Notes under the pieces: model-generated
Seen by the model: only the letters and a program-made list of their open reading frames with translations
Told to the model about the DNA's origin: nothing
Database searches by the model: none
Shown: piece after piece, positions 56,201 through 64,000 of the stretch
Numbering within the stretch: the stretch's first letter is position 1
Layout: the number at the start of each line of letters is the position of its first letter
Made by a program: the position numbers and the translations under genes
DNA from: Asterella californica
Taxonomy: Eukaryota > Streptophyta > Marchantiopsida > Marchantiales > Aytoniaceae
Direction of reading: 5' to 3'
Assembly (NCBI GenBank): GCA_036924285.1
Contig: JAYKYS010000008.1
Location: forward strand, 14,431,001 to 14,495,000
DNA: 64,000 nt

Positions 56201-56743
56201 TGCAGAACCAACCTTCAACTCCTTGAGCGTAGCTTCAGTGAACTTGTGACCTACTCGGCTAAGATCTCTCAAGCTTTTCTCCTTCGAAGATAATTGGACT
56301 CGCTGGTTAGAATCACTAGGTAATGGTTGAGCAACAGGTTTTACCTTCTTGTCTACCGTTTTGTACCTAGTATCAACTCTAACTTCAGGATCTACGAATG
56401 ACTCTATAGCTGTATAGAGCTCCCTAGAGTGTACTTCCACCACATGATCCTCATCTTCTTGCTCATGCATAGCAAGTTCATCGATGAAATCTCCCAATCC
56501 TAACTCCAAATAAACACCTTCTATCTTATCATCCTCTTCAAGCACACCAACTCTCTTTAGATCTTTTTCAGTTTTTCGCACAACTTTCTGCTCCCACTTC
56601 TGCAAGTCAGCAAGTCGTGTATGTGTAGCAAATCCACTCCCAGAAAATCTCACAACTCCTGTACAAAAAGCACTTTCTTTCTCTAGCGAGAGTACCTTCT
56701 CAAGTGTACCACTATGTCCTCGCTCTATAGCAGTACTTGTCAA
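53240..56743 (-). CDS. pol: Pol polyprotein of E1: RT, RNase H, integrase (1167 aa)
   Basis: Uninterrupted. Residues 1-200 form a pre-RT region. The reverse transcriptase has PIPVPRAHLPKL (236-247), SSRWFTVPKKSGALRFIQDM (267-286), YSGYDQFQL (322-330) and the active site FLDD (382-385). RNase H has D550, E592 and D617 in VDTSPIAIGWAVG, KREL and ETDCLPLLG. Integrase has H776, H783, C813 and C816, and a catalytic triad D843, D902, E937 with D-D35E spacing. The C terminus has GDWVLVYDSSLDNQHS and a very acidic tail, without a chromodomain. It overlaps gag-protease in the -1 frame; the start is set at the TTG at 56743, so the protein is probably made by frameshifting in TTTTT at 56741-56747. All catalytic residues are intact. 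Confidence 0.95.
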   Translation of the reverse strand: MTSTAIERGHSGTLEKVLSLEKESAFCTGVVRFSGSGFATHTRLADLQKWEQKVVRKTEKDLKRVGVLEEDDKIEGVYLELGLGDFIDELAMHEQEDEDHVVEVHSRELYTAIESFVDPEVRVDTRYKTVDKKVKPVAQPLPSDSNQRVQLSSKEKSLRDLSRVGHKFTEATLKELKVGSADFLLPVEENRFREMLTRHGKAFAFEASEIGCVDPSIVAPMIIFTVPHAPWDLRPIPVPRAHLPKLIELLKEKMQMKILEPSFAPYSSRWFTVPKKSGALRFIQDMQPVNQVTIRNTSIGPIVGEFAEAFAGRAIYSIGDLYSGYDQFQLAEQSRDITTMRTPLGLVRMCTLPQGATNSVTHMMNGMNKVLREFIPEKIMPFLDDIPIKGCVEEEKDGTMDQKGCRNFVADHISDCDKILSRLEEAHLTLSGAKSSFGVREVVIVGHLCGWFGHKPDPGKVDAIQRMKDTCGSTTEVRRFLGACVFYHVWIPHFAHVADPLYDLLRKHKRFAWEERHTEAIQRLKQLLSSPPVLRRVSYEDSKPVILTVDTSPIAIGWAVGQDDEEENRFAVRFGARVLSERHRNYPQVKRELWGVVTTMKAEKDYLIGAPVIVETDCLPLLGMITNCNTPDIAMLRWIAYIKSLNPEFRHIAGKNNPVADMLSRARYEDEEEMIEDTEDVGTTVFCRAQGGESEHSKPFMEELYEGEWIDIGRYLSLLTRQPGWSDAHFKQIRRKAYNYLLQGGYLWKHAKQGGKMPQRVVCKVDMQKLLMQEFHESLWAGHRGIYATFTKLKERYWWRNMYRDVVQFVETCQTCQEYSGIRHRDGLHPTYPLAMHYKWVVDLVIMPVGIWQMRYLVLAREDLSNQVEGRALRTKSTEGVCKFLLEDVICRYGCVEKITADRGELNNDEAKAFFKRCGVKLALTTAYNPEGNAKSERGHPPIVKAIVKACKGRAREWPRFLPFALWADRSTHSSVTGYMPAELMQGQKPIMPIEEHIPTWSVLPWEDGMSTEDLLAVRIRQLERRPEDVEIALEKLKEARLRNKDRFDKRHRLRPKEIKEGDWVLVYDSSLDNQHSALRKFSKRWFGPYVVLVVLDNATYSLRELDGAELKVPIAGKRVKLFKKRDEGISMEEVGAEFDILDDDGGDLDDEDIANDNISEEDEDIV

Positions 56744-58143
56744 AAATCCTTGAACTCCTCCGTGACCTTAGGCAAGGAGCCACCCCTCAGATAATCTCTG
56801 TTCCGCTCGTGGTTTGCTGATACAGTTAGAAACTGTACCGCTCTCTTGCCATCCTGACTTCTGATCCGCGCATAAGCAGATCCATCATCCAAAACCTTGG
56901 TCTCCATCCTCACAGCTGTAATGTAAGGTTGACCGAGTATCACCGGGTATGATGTACTATCTTGAACAAAGAAGTTTTGTTCAATAGTTACATCTCCCAC
57001 CTTTACTTTCACATCAGGACAAGCTCCATAGAGTTCTCCTCGTGTGTTGTTCGCTGTTCTGATCATCCAACCATGATCTATATCAACAGGCCATCCACCT
57101 TGCTTGTAGATGTCCTTAGAGACAATATTGATCTCTGATCCATGATCAATGAGAGCAACCACCGGATCTGTCATCTCTCCTACCTTCACTAAGGCTTCGG
57201 TAGTAGCTCTAGCCCAATGTCCTCTAGTGTAATGACTAGGGACCTTGTCATCGTTATCATCCTCAAACCGAACCTTGCGGTTGATGCAACATTGAGCTAG
57301 TTCTAACTCTTCCTCTCTTGATATCCTTGTGTCTAATGCATTAGACACAGCGGTTTCTCCTGCCAATTGCCTTTTTCGTTTGATGGTGTCAATAATGACA
57401 TCATGAAACTCCCTCTTGGCAATCCCAAGAACCTCTCGCAAAGTAAACTCGATCCTGGCATTGAGTACTCTCTCTTCTAGTACTCCTTTCAGATCCGTAG
57501 CAGCTTCAATATCAGACTGAAGCTTGTATGAAGGAGATTTACCTTTCTCCTTACCTCTGCTCTTCTCTGACTTCTCGGGAGTAGAGGATATGACCTCTTC
57601 CATAGTCTCCTCTGGTAGAGGCATCATCTCCGGTCTGAACTTTTCTCCTCTTGTTTGCCTCTTGAGAGCTGTTCTCTCTTCGCTAGGGCCTGCTTCATCT
57701 CGTTTGTGCTTCTCCTCCATGAGAGCCTCATGTTGACTCTTCGCCAAATAAGCGTGAACAGACATTGTATCCACGGGATCATCCCATCCAGTAGCACCCC
57801 TGATTGCCGTGGCTGTTCTGAGCAACTCCTCCCTTGCCATTTTCCCCCTTTTGTTCGTGCTTACCGCATGGCTCCACATATCAAGAGTATCTCCATCCTT
57901 CTTAGAAGCACTTCTTTCTCGTACTACCTCAACTCCATAAGTAGCAGCTTCTACCGACGCAGTAGCATGTTGAGATAGATACTCCTCCAGTACTTGCTTC
58001 ATTCCTCCTTTCCCGAAGTTGGTTCTAAGAATCTCTCCATTATCTTTCAGAGCAATCTTTCCTTCCTTCCAATAGACTACTCCATCTCGTAGAGTTTTGG
58101 CAAAATCACCACACTCTCTTCGAGCATGATCAGAACTATCACA
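56740..58143 (-). CDS. gag-pro: Gag C-terminal part and protease of E1
   Basis: Continues the gag frame after TGA 58144-58146. The first residues complete the zinc knuckle (CDSSDHARREC). Next come GGMKQVLEEYLSQHA, an acidic Lys/Glu-rich linker, LREVLGIAKREFHDVIIDTI, and the protease box VALIDHGSEINIVSK with D-H-G, followed by SYPVILGQPYITAVRMET. The ATG at 57999-58002 lies inside the frame and is probably not a natural start. It ends TTT TGA at 56740-56742, where pol begins one base back. Confidence 0.9.
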   Translation of the reverse strand, partial: CDSSDHARRECGDFAKTLRDGVVYWKEGKIALKDNGEILRTNFGKGGMKQVLEEYLSQHATASVEAATYGVEVVRERSASKKDGDTLDMWSHAVSTNKRGKMAREELLRTATAIRGATGWDDPVDTMSVHAYLAKSQHEALMEEKHKRDEAGPSEERTALKRQTRGEKFRPEMMPLPEETMEEVISSTPEKSEKSRGKEKGKSPSYKLQSDIEAATDLKGVLEERVLNARIEFTLREVLGIAKREFHDVIIDTIKRKRQLAGETAVSNALDTRISREEELELAQCCINRKVRFEDDNDDKVPSHYTRGHWARATTEALVKVGEMTDPVVALIDHGSEINIVSKDIYKQGGWPVDIDHGWMIRTANNTRGELYGACPDVKVKVGDVTIEQNFFVQDSTSYPVILGQPYITAVRMETKVLDDGSAYARIRSQDGKRAVQFLTVSANHERNRDYLRGGSLPKVTEEFKDF

Positions 58144-59139
58144 TCAAATGCATCTTTGCACATAATCTTGCTTAGGAGCAAGTCTGGTATCATGTGCTCC
58201 TCCCTTCTCTTCCAACCTTGCTAACTTGATCTGCAAGTCCCTCATCCCTTTTACCAACTCTTCCATAGCATCTCTTTGCGGTGCAACTTTTGGGACAGGA
58301 AGAGTAGGAAGTGGAACTTGAGGTACATGCACAATAGGTGCTTGCACATTGGGTACCATTGGTTGTCTACGAGGTACTATGATCGGTGGTGGTCTCTCTT
58401 CTTGTCTTACCACCACCTTCCCTCTCCGGTACTCTCGTTTGGCAAGTACACTCACTGCTTCAGAGACTTTTCTCCAGTCAGTCGTGAGTCCGTTGTCTTC
58501 CATCCTATCTTCCAGAAGCAGCTCCAACTCCCTTTGTAATTCATTGTTGGCTGCTTGTAGAAACAACTCCACCTTATCGTTCTCCAATGTGAGCTTCTCC
58601 ATCCGAGACAACTGAAGGAATTGTCTCTCGTACTCCCGAAATAGCTCTATGGCAACAAGCCCTTTGTTGGGTTTGTTTACCCACTCCATGAATGACTTCT
58701 TAGTCACTCGGTCTGCATCTTCTAAAGAATACTCTTCTTTCAGCTGAAGAGTAAATCCTTCCCACGTAGCACCATGAGATCGGATGATGTCCTTCATGTG
58801 CTCTCGTAGTTCAGGTACGACAGCAAGCGCAAATGTACTCACCATCTCTCTTTCAGGCACCTTGCTCAACTCCATCTCTCGGGAATAGTACTTTAGGTAC
58901 TTGGATATGTTTTTCCCGTCAAACTGATCTAGCAACCCCACAACAGATTGCAAGGCTTTAGTAGCCATTGCTTCTTTCCGTTCAGTGGCTTGCTGTTGTT
59001 GCATTACCAACGCGAATGCCTCAAGCAATCGCATATCAGACCGTGAAAGCTTGGTCACCTTTGGTGCCTCTCCAGACGTAGAAGCCTCATCTACGTAATG
59101 ACCCAACCCTTCAATGTCCATGGTGGCAAAACCACGCAC
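58144..59139 (-). CDS. gag: Gag N-terminal part of E1, ends at a TGA in the zinc knuckle
   Basis: Starts at ATG 59139, 21 bases after the primer-binding site. The capsid-like region has KALQSVVGLLDQFDGKNISK, YLKYYSREMELSKVPEREMV and EEYSLEDADRVTKKSFMEW. A Pro/Val-rich spacer and a basic stretch with EELVKGMRDLQIKLARLEEK follow. The frame stops after VQRCI at TGA 58144-58146, exactly where the other gags in the window have Trp (CIWC, CVWC). The frame is open on both sides, so this is a single TGG-to-TGA change. As written the product would lose its RNA-binding knuckle and be separated from protease. Confidence 0.92.
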   Translation of the reverse strand: MRGFATMDIEGLGHYVDEASTSGEAPKVTKLSRSDMRLLEAFALVMQQQQATERKEAMATKALQSVVGLLDQFDGKNISKYLKYYSREMELSKVPEREMVSTFALAVVPELREHMKDIIRSHGATWEGFTLQLKEEYSLEDADRVTKKSFMEWVNKPNKGLVAIELFREYERQFLQLSRMEKLTLENDKVELFLQAANNELQRELELLLEDRMEDNGLTTDWRKVSEAVSVLAKREYRRGKVVVRQEERPPPIIVPRRQPMVPNVQAPIVHVPQVPLPTLPVPKVAPQRDAMEELVKGMRDLQIKLARLEEKGGAHDTRLAPKQDYVQRCI

Positions 59140-59160
59140 GTACCTCTCACCCTAGACTTT

Positions 59161-59177
59161 TCACGTCGAGTTCACCA
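59161..59177 (-). other. Primer-binding site of E1
   Basis: Minus strand TGGTGAACTCGACGTGA, two bases after the 5' LTR. Same as in element B. Confidence 0.85.
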
Positions 59178-59179
59178 GC

Positions 59180-61581
59180 TATCGTATAACGTGTTTTTCT
59201 GTCTAGGAATACACGGGGTATATGGCTGTGCAGAGGTATGTGGATTGACAAGGTTGGATCTAGATCTGGATGTTTCCACACAAATGTTTCACTATCTACT
59301 CTTCTAGCCTGAGTGACCTTGTATCCGCTCGTCTCAAGTTTAAAGCTTGCTATGATCCAAGGTTACGTATAGGTTGCATAAACTTGTGTTACAAACAGAT
59401 CTTTTGTATTCTAACTAAAATACTCAGATCTGTATTATCTAACTGAAGTTATTCATCTATATCATTGGAAGCCTGACTTCTGAATAGCTCCCCAGCGACG
59501 CTAACTAGCCATCAATCCAACTATCACAACTTCATAGTACAATCAGAAGATACTAAGATCACTCAATCAACTTGATAGAGTATCGATACAACTTGCTGTA
59601 CACCCTGGTCTATCAAGTATTCCAGCAAGATAAAACATGCATACTCCAAAACACTATTCAGATCTCAATATAGCATCAACGGCGGTAGTACCTGGCAGTT
59701 CCGAGAACCCAAACAGCGGCTTAAGACTCATGGTGGCTCCGTTCTCCTTCATCACCAAGAGCTGAAATCAGCCCCACACCTTCCAATGTCGAGTTGTATG
59801 CAGGTATGGCAGTTTCAGCAACAAACTCCTCTCCAAGTTGCTCGAAAATGATCAAATTGACAATAGATGATACCGAAAAACCCGAAACTGCTAATAACAG
59901 AAGTATTTTTGAACTTTGAGACCTCAGTCCTTCCAAACCACTCGACCAATGATGATCAAACTTCACAGGAAGCTTGATTGGACCCTTCAATCCTACCCTG
60001 AACAATTTTCAGGTCGAAATCTCAAACCAATTCTCATATATGGATCAAACCGTAATCTGTGCTAACTTCAGAGCTTTACAGACCCAGGTACATTTGATCC
60101 AAGATTCTGAACAAACTTCTCGACCATTTGAGGTGAAACTTCCCAAGTATCTTATTGATAAGGCATGCTTCAATCCTGGAAAGTTTCACTCAGAAATTCG
60201 AGACAAAATTTAAGCAATAGCAACCTATCCATGGCTATCACGGTTCGCTGTCCTCGCCTTATCCCGTCTGCAATTCTCAACTTCAACGGTCGGTTCAGAA
60301 TCCAATTCGATCAAGAAACTGATAAAATTGATATCAAAACGACCAGCACGTCGTCAGCTCTCCAACCCAACAGACAGCTCCTCAAAACTCCTCGCGAGTC
60401 TCTCGGAACAACCAGAAACGTAGCAGTAGGTACAAATTTCACCCCCCTCCACTCAATCGATCATAACGCGCTCATACTTTCATCAAATCGATCGATTCTT
60501 CAGCCCAGATTGTAGCCCCGGTCGAAAGCTCTCCAACCATACCCTTCGTTTCGCGAATGGACCTCTGAAGCCTCCAGAAACCACAGAAACGTCGCGAGGA
60601 TCAGCTAGAACACCATTGGTCCAAAAGTGGACCAATAAGAGCAAAAAGAACTTTACTTTTTGTCTTTTCTCCTCTTAACTTTTCCCTTAGAACGAATTTT
60701 TACTCTCCAAGGAGACACAAGACATCAACAACACTCTAAGACTTCACAAAAATCCTTCAGATATGTCGATGGATTCTTCGCGGTCCGTAACTACACAGAA
60801 GCGCTCAACCAGAATGAAACCGGTGAGCCGCAGACTAATACAACGTCAATATTACAACTTGGAAACGTTCTACAATAAAAGGTATGACAAAAGGAAACGG
60901 TGAAGCTATCACTCGATTGTAATATTCTTGCCCGAAGTTTCTCACGATCCAAGCCCCATGATTGATCTTCGGTCTGCAATGGCACCGGACATCGACCCAA
61001 AGATTGAAAGGAACGTTCGATGGATAGTTGAGATCCATTGTTCCTCACAACAAAATGTACACCGTCATATCCCAAGTCTCTCCGTATGTTACGATTGGAA
61101 GGATCACCGGAAGCTGTAACTCCATCACCCTCCCCATGAACTCATCACCAAAGTACGCAACTAACCACTGTCGAAAGTGATCGCGGTGGATGCAATGAAG
61201 CTTGATGCGAAACGGATTCGGGAAAAGAAGATCCGGAGCCGGTAACACACCTCCGTCCATAACCACCACTCCTGCAGTTCCTCATTCCTCCATGCAGATC
61301 ACCGAGAACCCTTACGAATCACCCGCTGAGAGAGAATGTCGTATGAACCTTCGACCCACCATTTTATACACAATGCGGCGACAAGGACCACTGAAGTGAA
61401 CGCGCACAGATCGATGACTTGGCACGTTCCTCTACCGTGCGATCACTTAAACAGATAATCACAAACGTGGCACTCATCACACCGTTCGGCGAGTTACGCG
61501 ATACGGTTCACGAAACACAGAAAAGAAACACAAAATAGGTTACACAGGAATTTCACACAGGAGCCGAACCACAACACGACA
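59180..61581 (-). repeat. 5' LTR of E1
   Basis: 2402 bp, same length as 50775-53176 and almost identical to it. Confidence 0.95.
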
Positions 61582-61585
61582 ACGT

Positions 61586-63244
61586 GGCCAAGGGGGATCT
61601 CACGGCAGATCAGTTGGCAAGATATGGACATGCAGGGCAGCATGAGGCGAAGGAGGAGACCTCGGGAGAAGACGACCGAGCAGCAGCGATGACTCCCCCT
61701 CCCACTCTGATGCCGCAGATGAGGTCCGGTACTCATCAAAAGACGCTTTTGATGAGAGATGACGATTCCAGTGGATCGGAAGACGCGACACCACCAAGGA
61801 AGATGGGTCCTAGGAACGTGCCTAGGAAGACCACCTCCTTCTCAATCATTCACTCTGGATCAGAATCAGACTCACCGGAGGAGTTTTTGAGTATCCGAGC
61901 TGCGCAGAAGACCGCTTCTGCAACACCAGGGAGTCTTCCGAAGACTCTAGAAGACGAAAGATGGATGGATACCCCTACTGCGATGCGAGGAAGCGCAGTA
62001 AAGAGGACCGCTTTTGTCTCGAGGAGAGATCTTCCACCTCGGAAGATGAGAAGAGTAACTTCTTCTCGCGTGCAGAAGTAGAAGATCATAGTGGTGGAAG
62101 AGGCACCCTTGCCTCGGGAAGACAAGGTCGACACCTCCGATCGGATTGTGAAGATGAGTCTGTCTTCCGCAGGAAGAAGACTGGAGGAGTTCAGTGCCTT
62201 CTTCCGCTCCGAGATCCAGCCAGCTATGGAGTTGGTCGAGAAGAGAGCGAAGGTACAGGAGAAGCCCTTACAGCCTGGATTCGGTCTGCGCACCCTGATG
62301 CGAGAGGAAGAAGGCCAGAAGAAGGAAGAAGCGCTGGAAGCCAACCTCCGCACCACGGAGAAGCTCGCAGTGAAGTACAAGGCGGAAGCAGCCGCTTCTA
62401 CCAAGGAGTTAACGCAGTTGAAGAAGAGCAACCAGGAGTTGCAAGCGCGTTTACAGCAACGTGACCAGGAGGTTCTGCGAGTGCGAGGTAAGATCACCGC
62501 CCTTGCAGAGGAGAAGAAGACATGGAAGGCACTACGAGAAGCCACAGAAGCGCAGGCTGCAGCCGAGAAGACGCAGCGAGAAGCAGCGGAAGCTCGTGCG
62601 CGGGAGATGTTAGCTCAGTCGGTGGAAGCACTTCGGAAGAAGTTCAACTTCACCGCGGGTAGGAAGCTTCTTACCTTGGCTAGAGAATGGGACGACGAGT
62701 CCAAGACGACGTTGGTAGAGTGCAAGGAGAGCATGTTCAGGTATTTGGATCTGCAGATAGAGGGAGTGAAGACACTCTATGGTCTTCCCTTGATTCCACC
62801 ACCTGCAACTACATCTTCCCAAGCTCCAACACCATCGACTGGATCCGAATTGGAGAAGGAGGACTTCGACCTCGCTGTCCACTTGGTAGTGACAGCGTTG
62901 GAAGCCGAGAAGACCCCGGAAGAAGCCCGGAACACAAGATGTCTTCTGAAAAACAGGAAGAAGAACTGTCTTCCCAGGTATTCAGAGTGGAGGAAGCGAC
63001 TTCCTCGGACACCTATGAGGTCACCATGGCGCCCAGTGTCGGACTAGTGCCTCAAAAGAGCAAGGAAGCACAAGTTGACCCAGCTTCCCAGAAGACGCTT
63101 CCGTCTTCCGAAGCAGAAGCAGAAGCCGAAACAGCAGCAGCAGAGCCATCGACGAATGTCGAGGAGGAAACCACCTCAGTGACACCCGAGGTAATTGCAG
63201 GACTTTCCAGCTTATCAGAAGCCGAGTTAGTAGTTTCGATATGA
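61586..63244 (+). pseudogene. Gene C, third piece: coiled-coil protein, internal stop and frameshift
   Basis: After removing E1 and one ACGT, the frame from 50774 continues as AKGDLTADQLARYGHAG. A Ser/Thr/Pro- and Arg/Lys-rich, probably disordered region follows, then TAG at 62079-62081; the same frame is open again to 63047. Residues encoded at about 62250-62640 form a strong coiled coil rich in Glu, Lys, Ala and Gln (for example KSNQELQARLQQRDQEVLRV). After it come KFNFTAGRKLLTLAREWDDE and a helical block. Near 62935 the protein signal moves to another frame and ends at 63244 with an acidic Ser/Glu tail. GAAGAC recurs through the coding DNA. The product is not recognised. Confidence 0.6.
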
Positions 63245-63513
63245 GCAGATCAAGTAGAGATTGCCTCTGAGCAATCAGAGTATGTAGCAAACGTATGAGA
63301 CAAGTTGACATTTCCAAACTTAGCAAAGAACCGAACATGCTATCTTAAGGATGGCAGTTCTAGTGTAAAATTAGTTAGGTAGCCATGTGGCAGTGTAGGA
63401 AGCACAAGAATAGGAAGGAGAAACCGCTTGCATGTGGAGGGGCAGCTTTTCTCTCCCTGGTGGTGGTTCTCTTTGCTTTCTCGTGGCAGATGCATAAGTA
63501 GGATCGAAGAGTA
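63245..63513. other. Region between gene C and right terminal arm
   Basis: Probably the 3' untranslated region of gene C. No separate gene seen. Confidence 0.4.
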
Positions 63514-63807
63514 CTACCTGGTAGGTGCACCTACTCCTTACGTGGTTAAGCTTCCACGGTTGCCGTCTTCCGGAAGATACGTGTATTCCGCCGTCTTCCG
63601 TCTTCCGAAGACATCACCGAGAAGACGCTTCCCGGAAGGCGGTCGTCTTTCGAAGAAGTCAACTTATTATTACAAACAGCTCATAAGATCATCTTCCTTC
63701 TAAGGAAGCCGTAATCTTAAGTAACAACGCTTCTTCTGTTATACAAACAAGTTATTAATCTCAAAAATTTCAAAAATTCGTGAATCCTGTAATTTGTGGG
63801 CACCACA
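63514..63807 (-). repeat. Right inverted terminal arm (GAAGAC-rich)
   Basis: Reverse complement of 26703-27018, ending TTGTGGGCACCACA. It contains the same cluster of GTCTTCCG/CGGAAGAC motifs. Gene C lies between the two arms and reads toward this one. Confidence 0.7.
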
Positions 63808-64000
63808 CAACTCCAAATGTATGTACAATGCCGGTTCTTTCTCCTAAGAGCACAGAACTGAAAAACAGACCGTAGCGGTCTGTAACCTGCTTCAAAGCTC
63901 TTAAAAACAACCCCTGATTCTCAACCCTGACCCAAAAACACCGAAGCGTAGCTCAAAGCAAGAGAAACTTCCCTTTGCTAACAAGCAGAGCCACAGCAAT
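63808..64000 (-). repeat. B-family LTR fragment
   Basis: CAACTCCAAATGTATGTAC onward matches 24654, 33207 and 48419 onward, so it starts about 130 bases inside the LTR. It runs out of the window. It is closest to the D copy (GAACTGAAAAACAGACC, AGCTCTTAAAAACAACCCC), so it may be the 5' LTR of D. Confidence 0.85.

Larger units (their letters stand above)
50775..61581 (-). mobile_element. Element E1: young, nearly intact Ty3/gypsy retrotransposon
   Basis: LTRs 50775-53176 and 59180-61581 are both 2402 bp. I found two differences by eye (near 50875 and 50948). ACGT at 50771-50774 and 61582-61585 is the target-site duplication. On the minus strand the order is LTR, primer-binding site, gag-protease, pol, polypurine tract, LTR. 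LTR identity and the clean duplication mean a recent insertion. The only defect I see is one in-frame TGA in the gag zinc knuckle. Confidence 0.95.

Noticed and set aside
62610..62882. Minus-strand frames across 61494-63338
   Set aside because: They are antisense shadows of the GC-rich coding sequence of gene C.

Overview
The window is eukaryotic nuclear DNA and consists almost entirely of mobile elements nested inside one another. I found no ordinary single-copy host gene that I can name. Spliceosomal introns, long-LTR Ty3/gypsy retrotransposons, a Helentron-class rolling-circle transposon and a tRNA-derived SINE-like unit rule out a prokaryote. The gypsy polyproteins (long pre-RT region, FLDD reverse transcriptase box, DHG protease box, no chromodomain) remind me most of elements from charophyte algae and bryophytes. 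That is memory, not a search, so the host is left open.

Layout. (1) 1-431 and 21101-22655 are two halves of one old 2.4-kb gypsy LTR. They are separated by a 20.7-kb insertion (432-21100) flanked by a 7-bp direct repeat. The insertion holds unassigned repeat-rich DNA with two coiled-coil reading frames (432-9461). It also holds an AT-rich, decayed Helentron: an intron-containing RPA-like gene at 10017-11813 and an OTU + Rep + Pif1 helicase + AP-endonuclease gene at 13513-19707. A SINE-like unit lies at 20294-20490. (2) 22656-26702 holds 5' fragments of one LTR element (G: gag remnant, PBS, 0.8-kb LTR) and the 3' LTR plus 3' internal DNA of another (D). (3) 26703-63807 is bounded by inverted terminal arms of about 300 bp rich in the motif GAAGAC. 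Between them are a broken coiled-coil gene ('C', + strand, in three pieces) and everything that has inserted into or beside it: a gag/LTR remnant (F, 27485-30515), an inverted pair of LTRs forming a palindrome (31155-35090), a gag-only LTR element (B, minus strand, 33077-50307), a full gypsy element nested in B (A, plus strand, 35548-46250), and a nearly intact, very young gypsy element (E1, minus strand, 50775-61581). (4) 63808-64000 is the start of another LTR of the B/D family.

Insertion order can be read from target-site duplications. A sits in B with ACGC on both sides. E1 sits in gene C with ACGT on both sides, and removing E1 plus one ACGT joins the C reading frame without a shift. E1 LTRs (2402 bp each) differ at only two positions that I found by eye. 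E1 encodes gag-protease and a 1167-aa pol whose RT, RNase H and integrase residues are all present. Its visible defect is a TGG-to-TGA change in the gag zinc knuckle. A has young LTRs but a coding region with several frameshifts and a nonsense codon. B has gag and no pol, so any mobility would need proteins supplied by a relative; E1 has the same PBS sequence as B, and E1, A and B share the same sequence around the polypurine tract.

Caveat. Many lesions are single-base indels, some in homopolymers. Sequencing or assembly error cannot be told from decay without raw reads.
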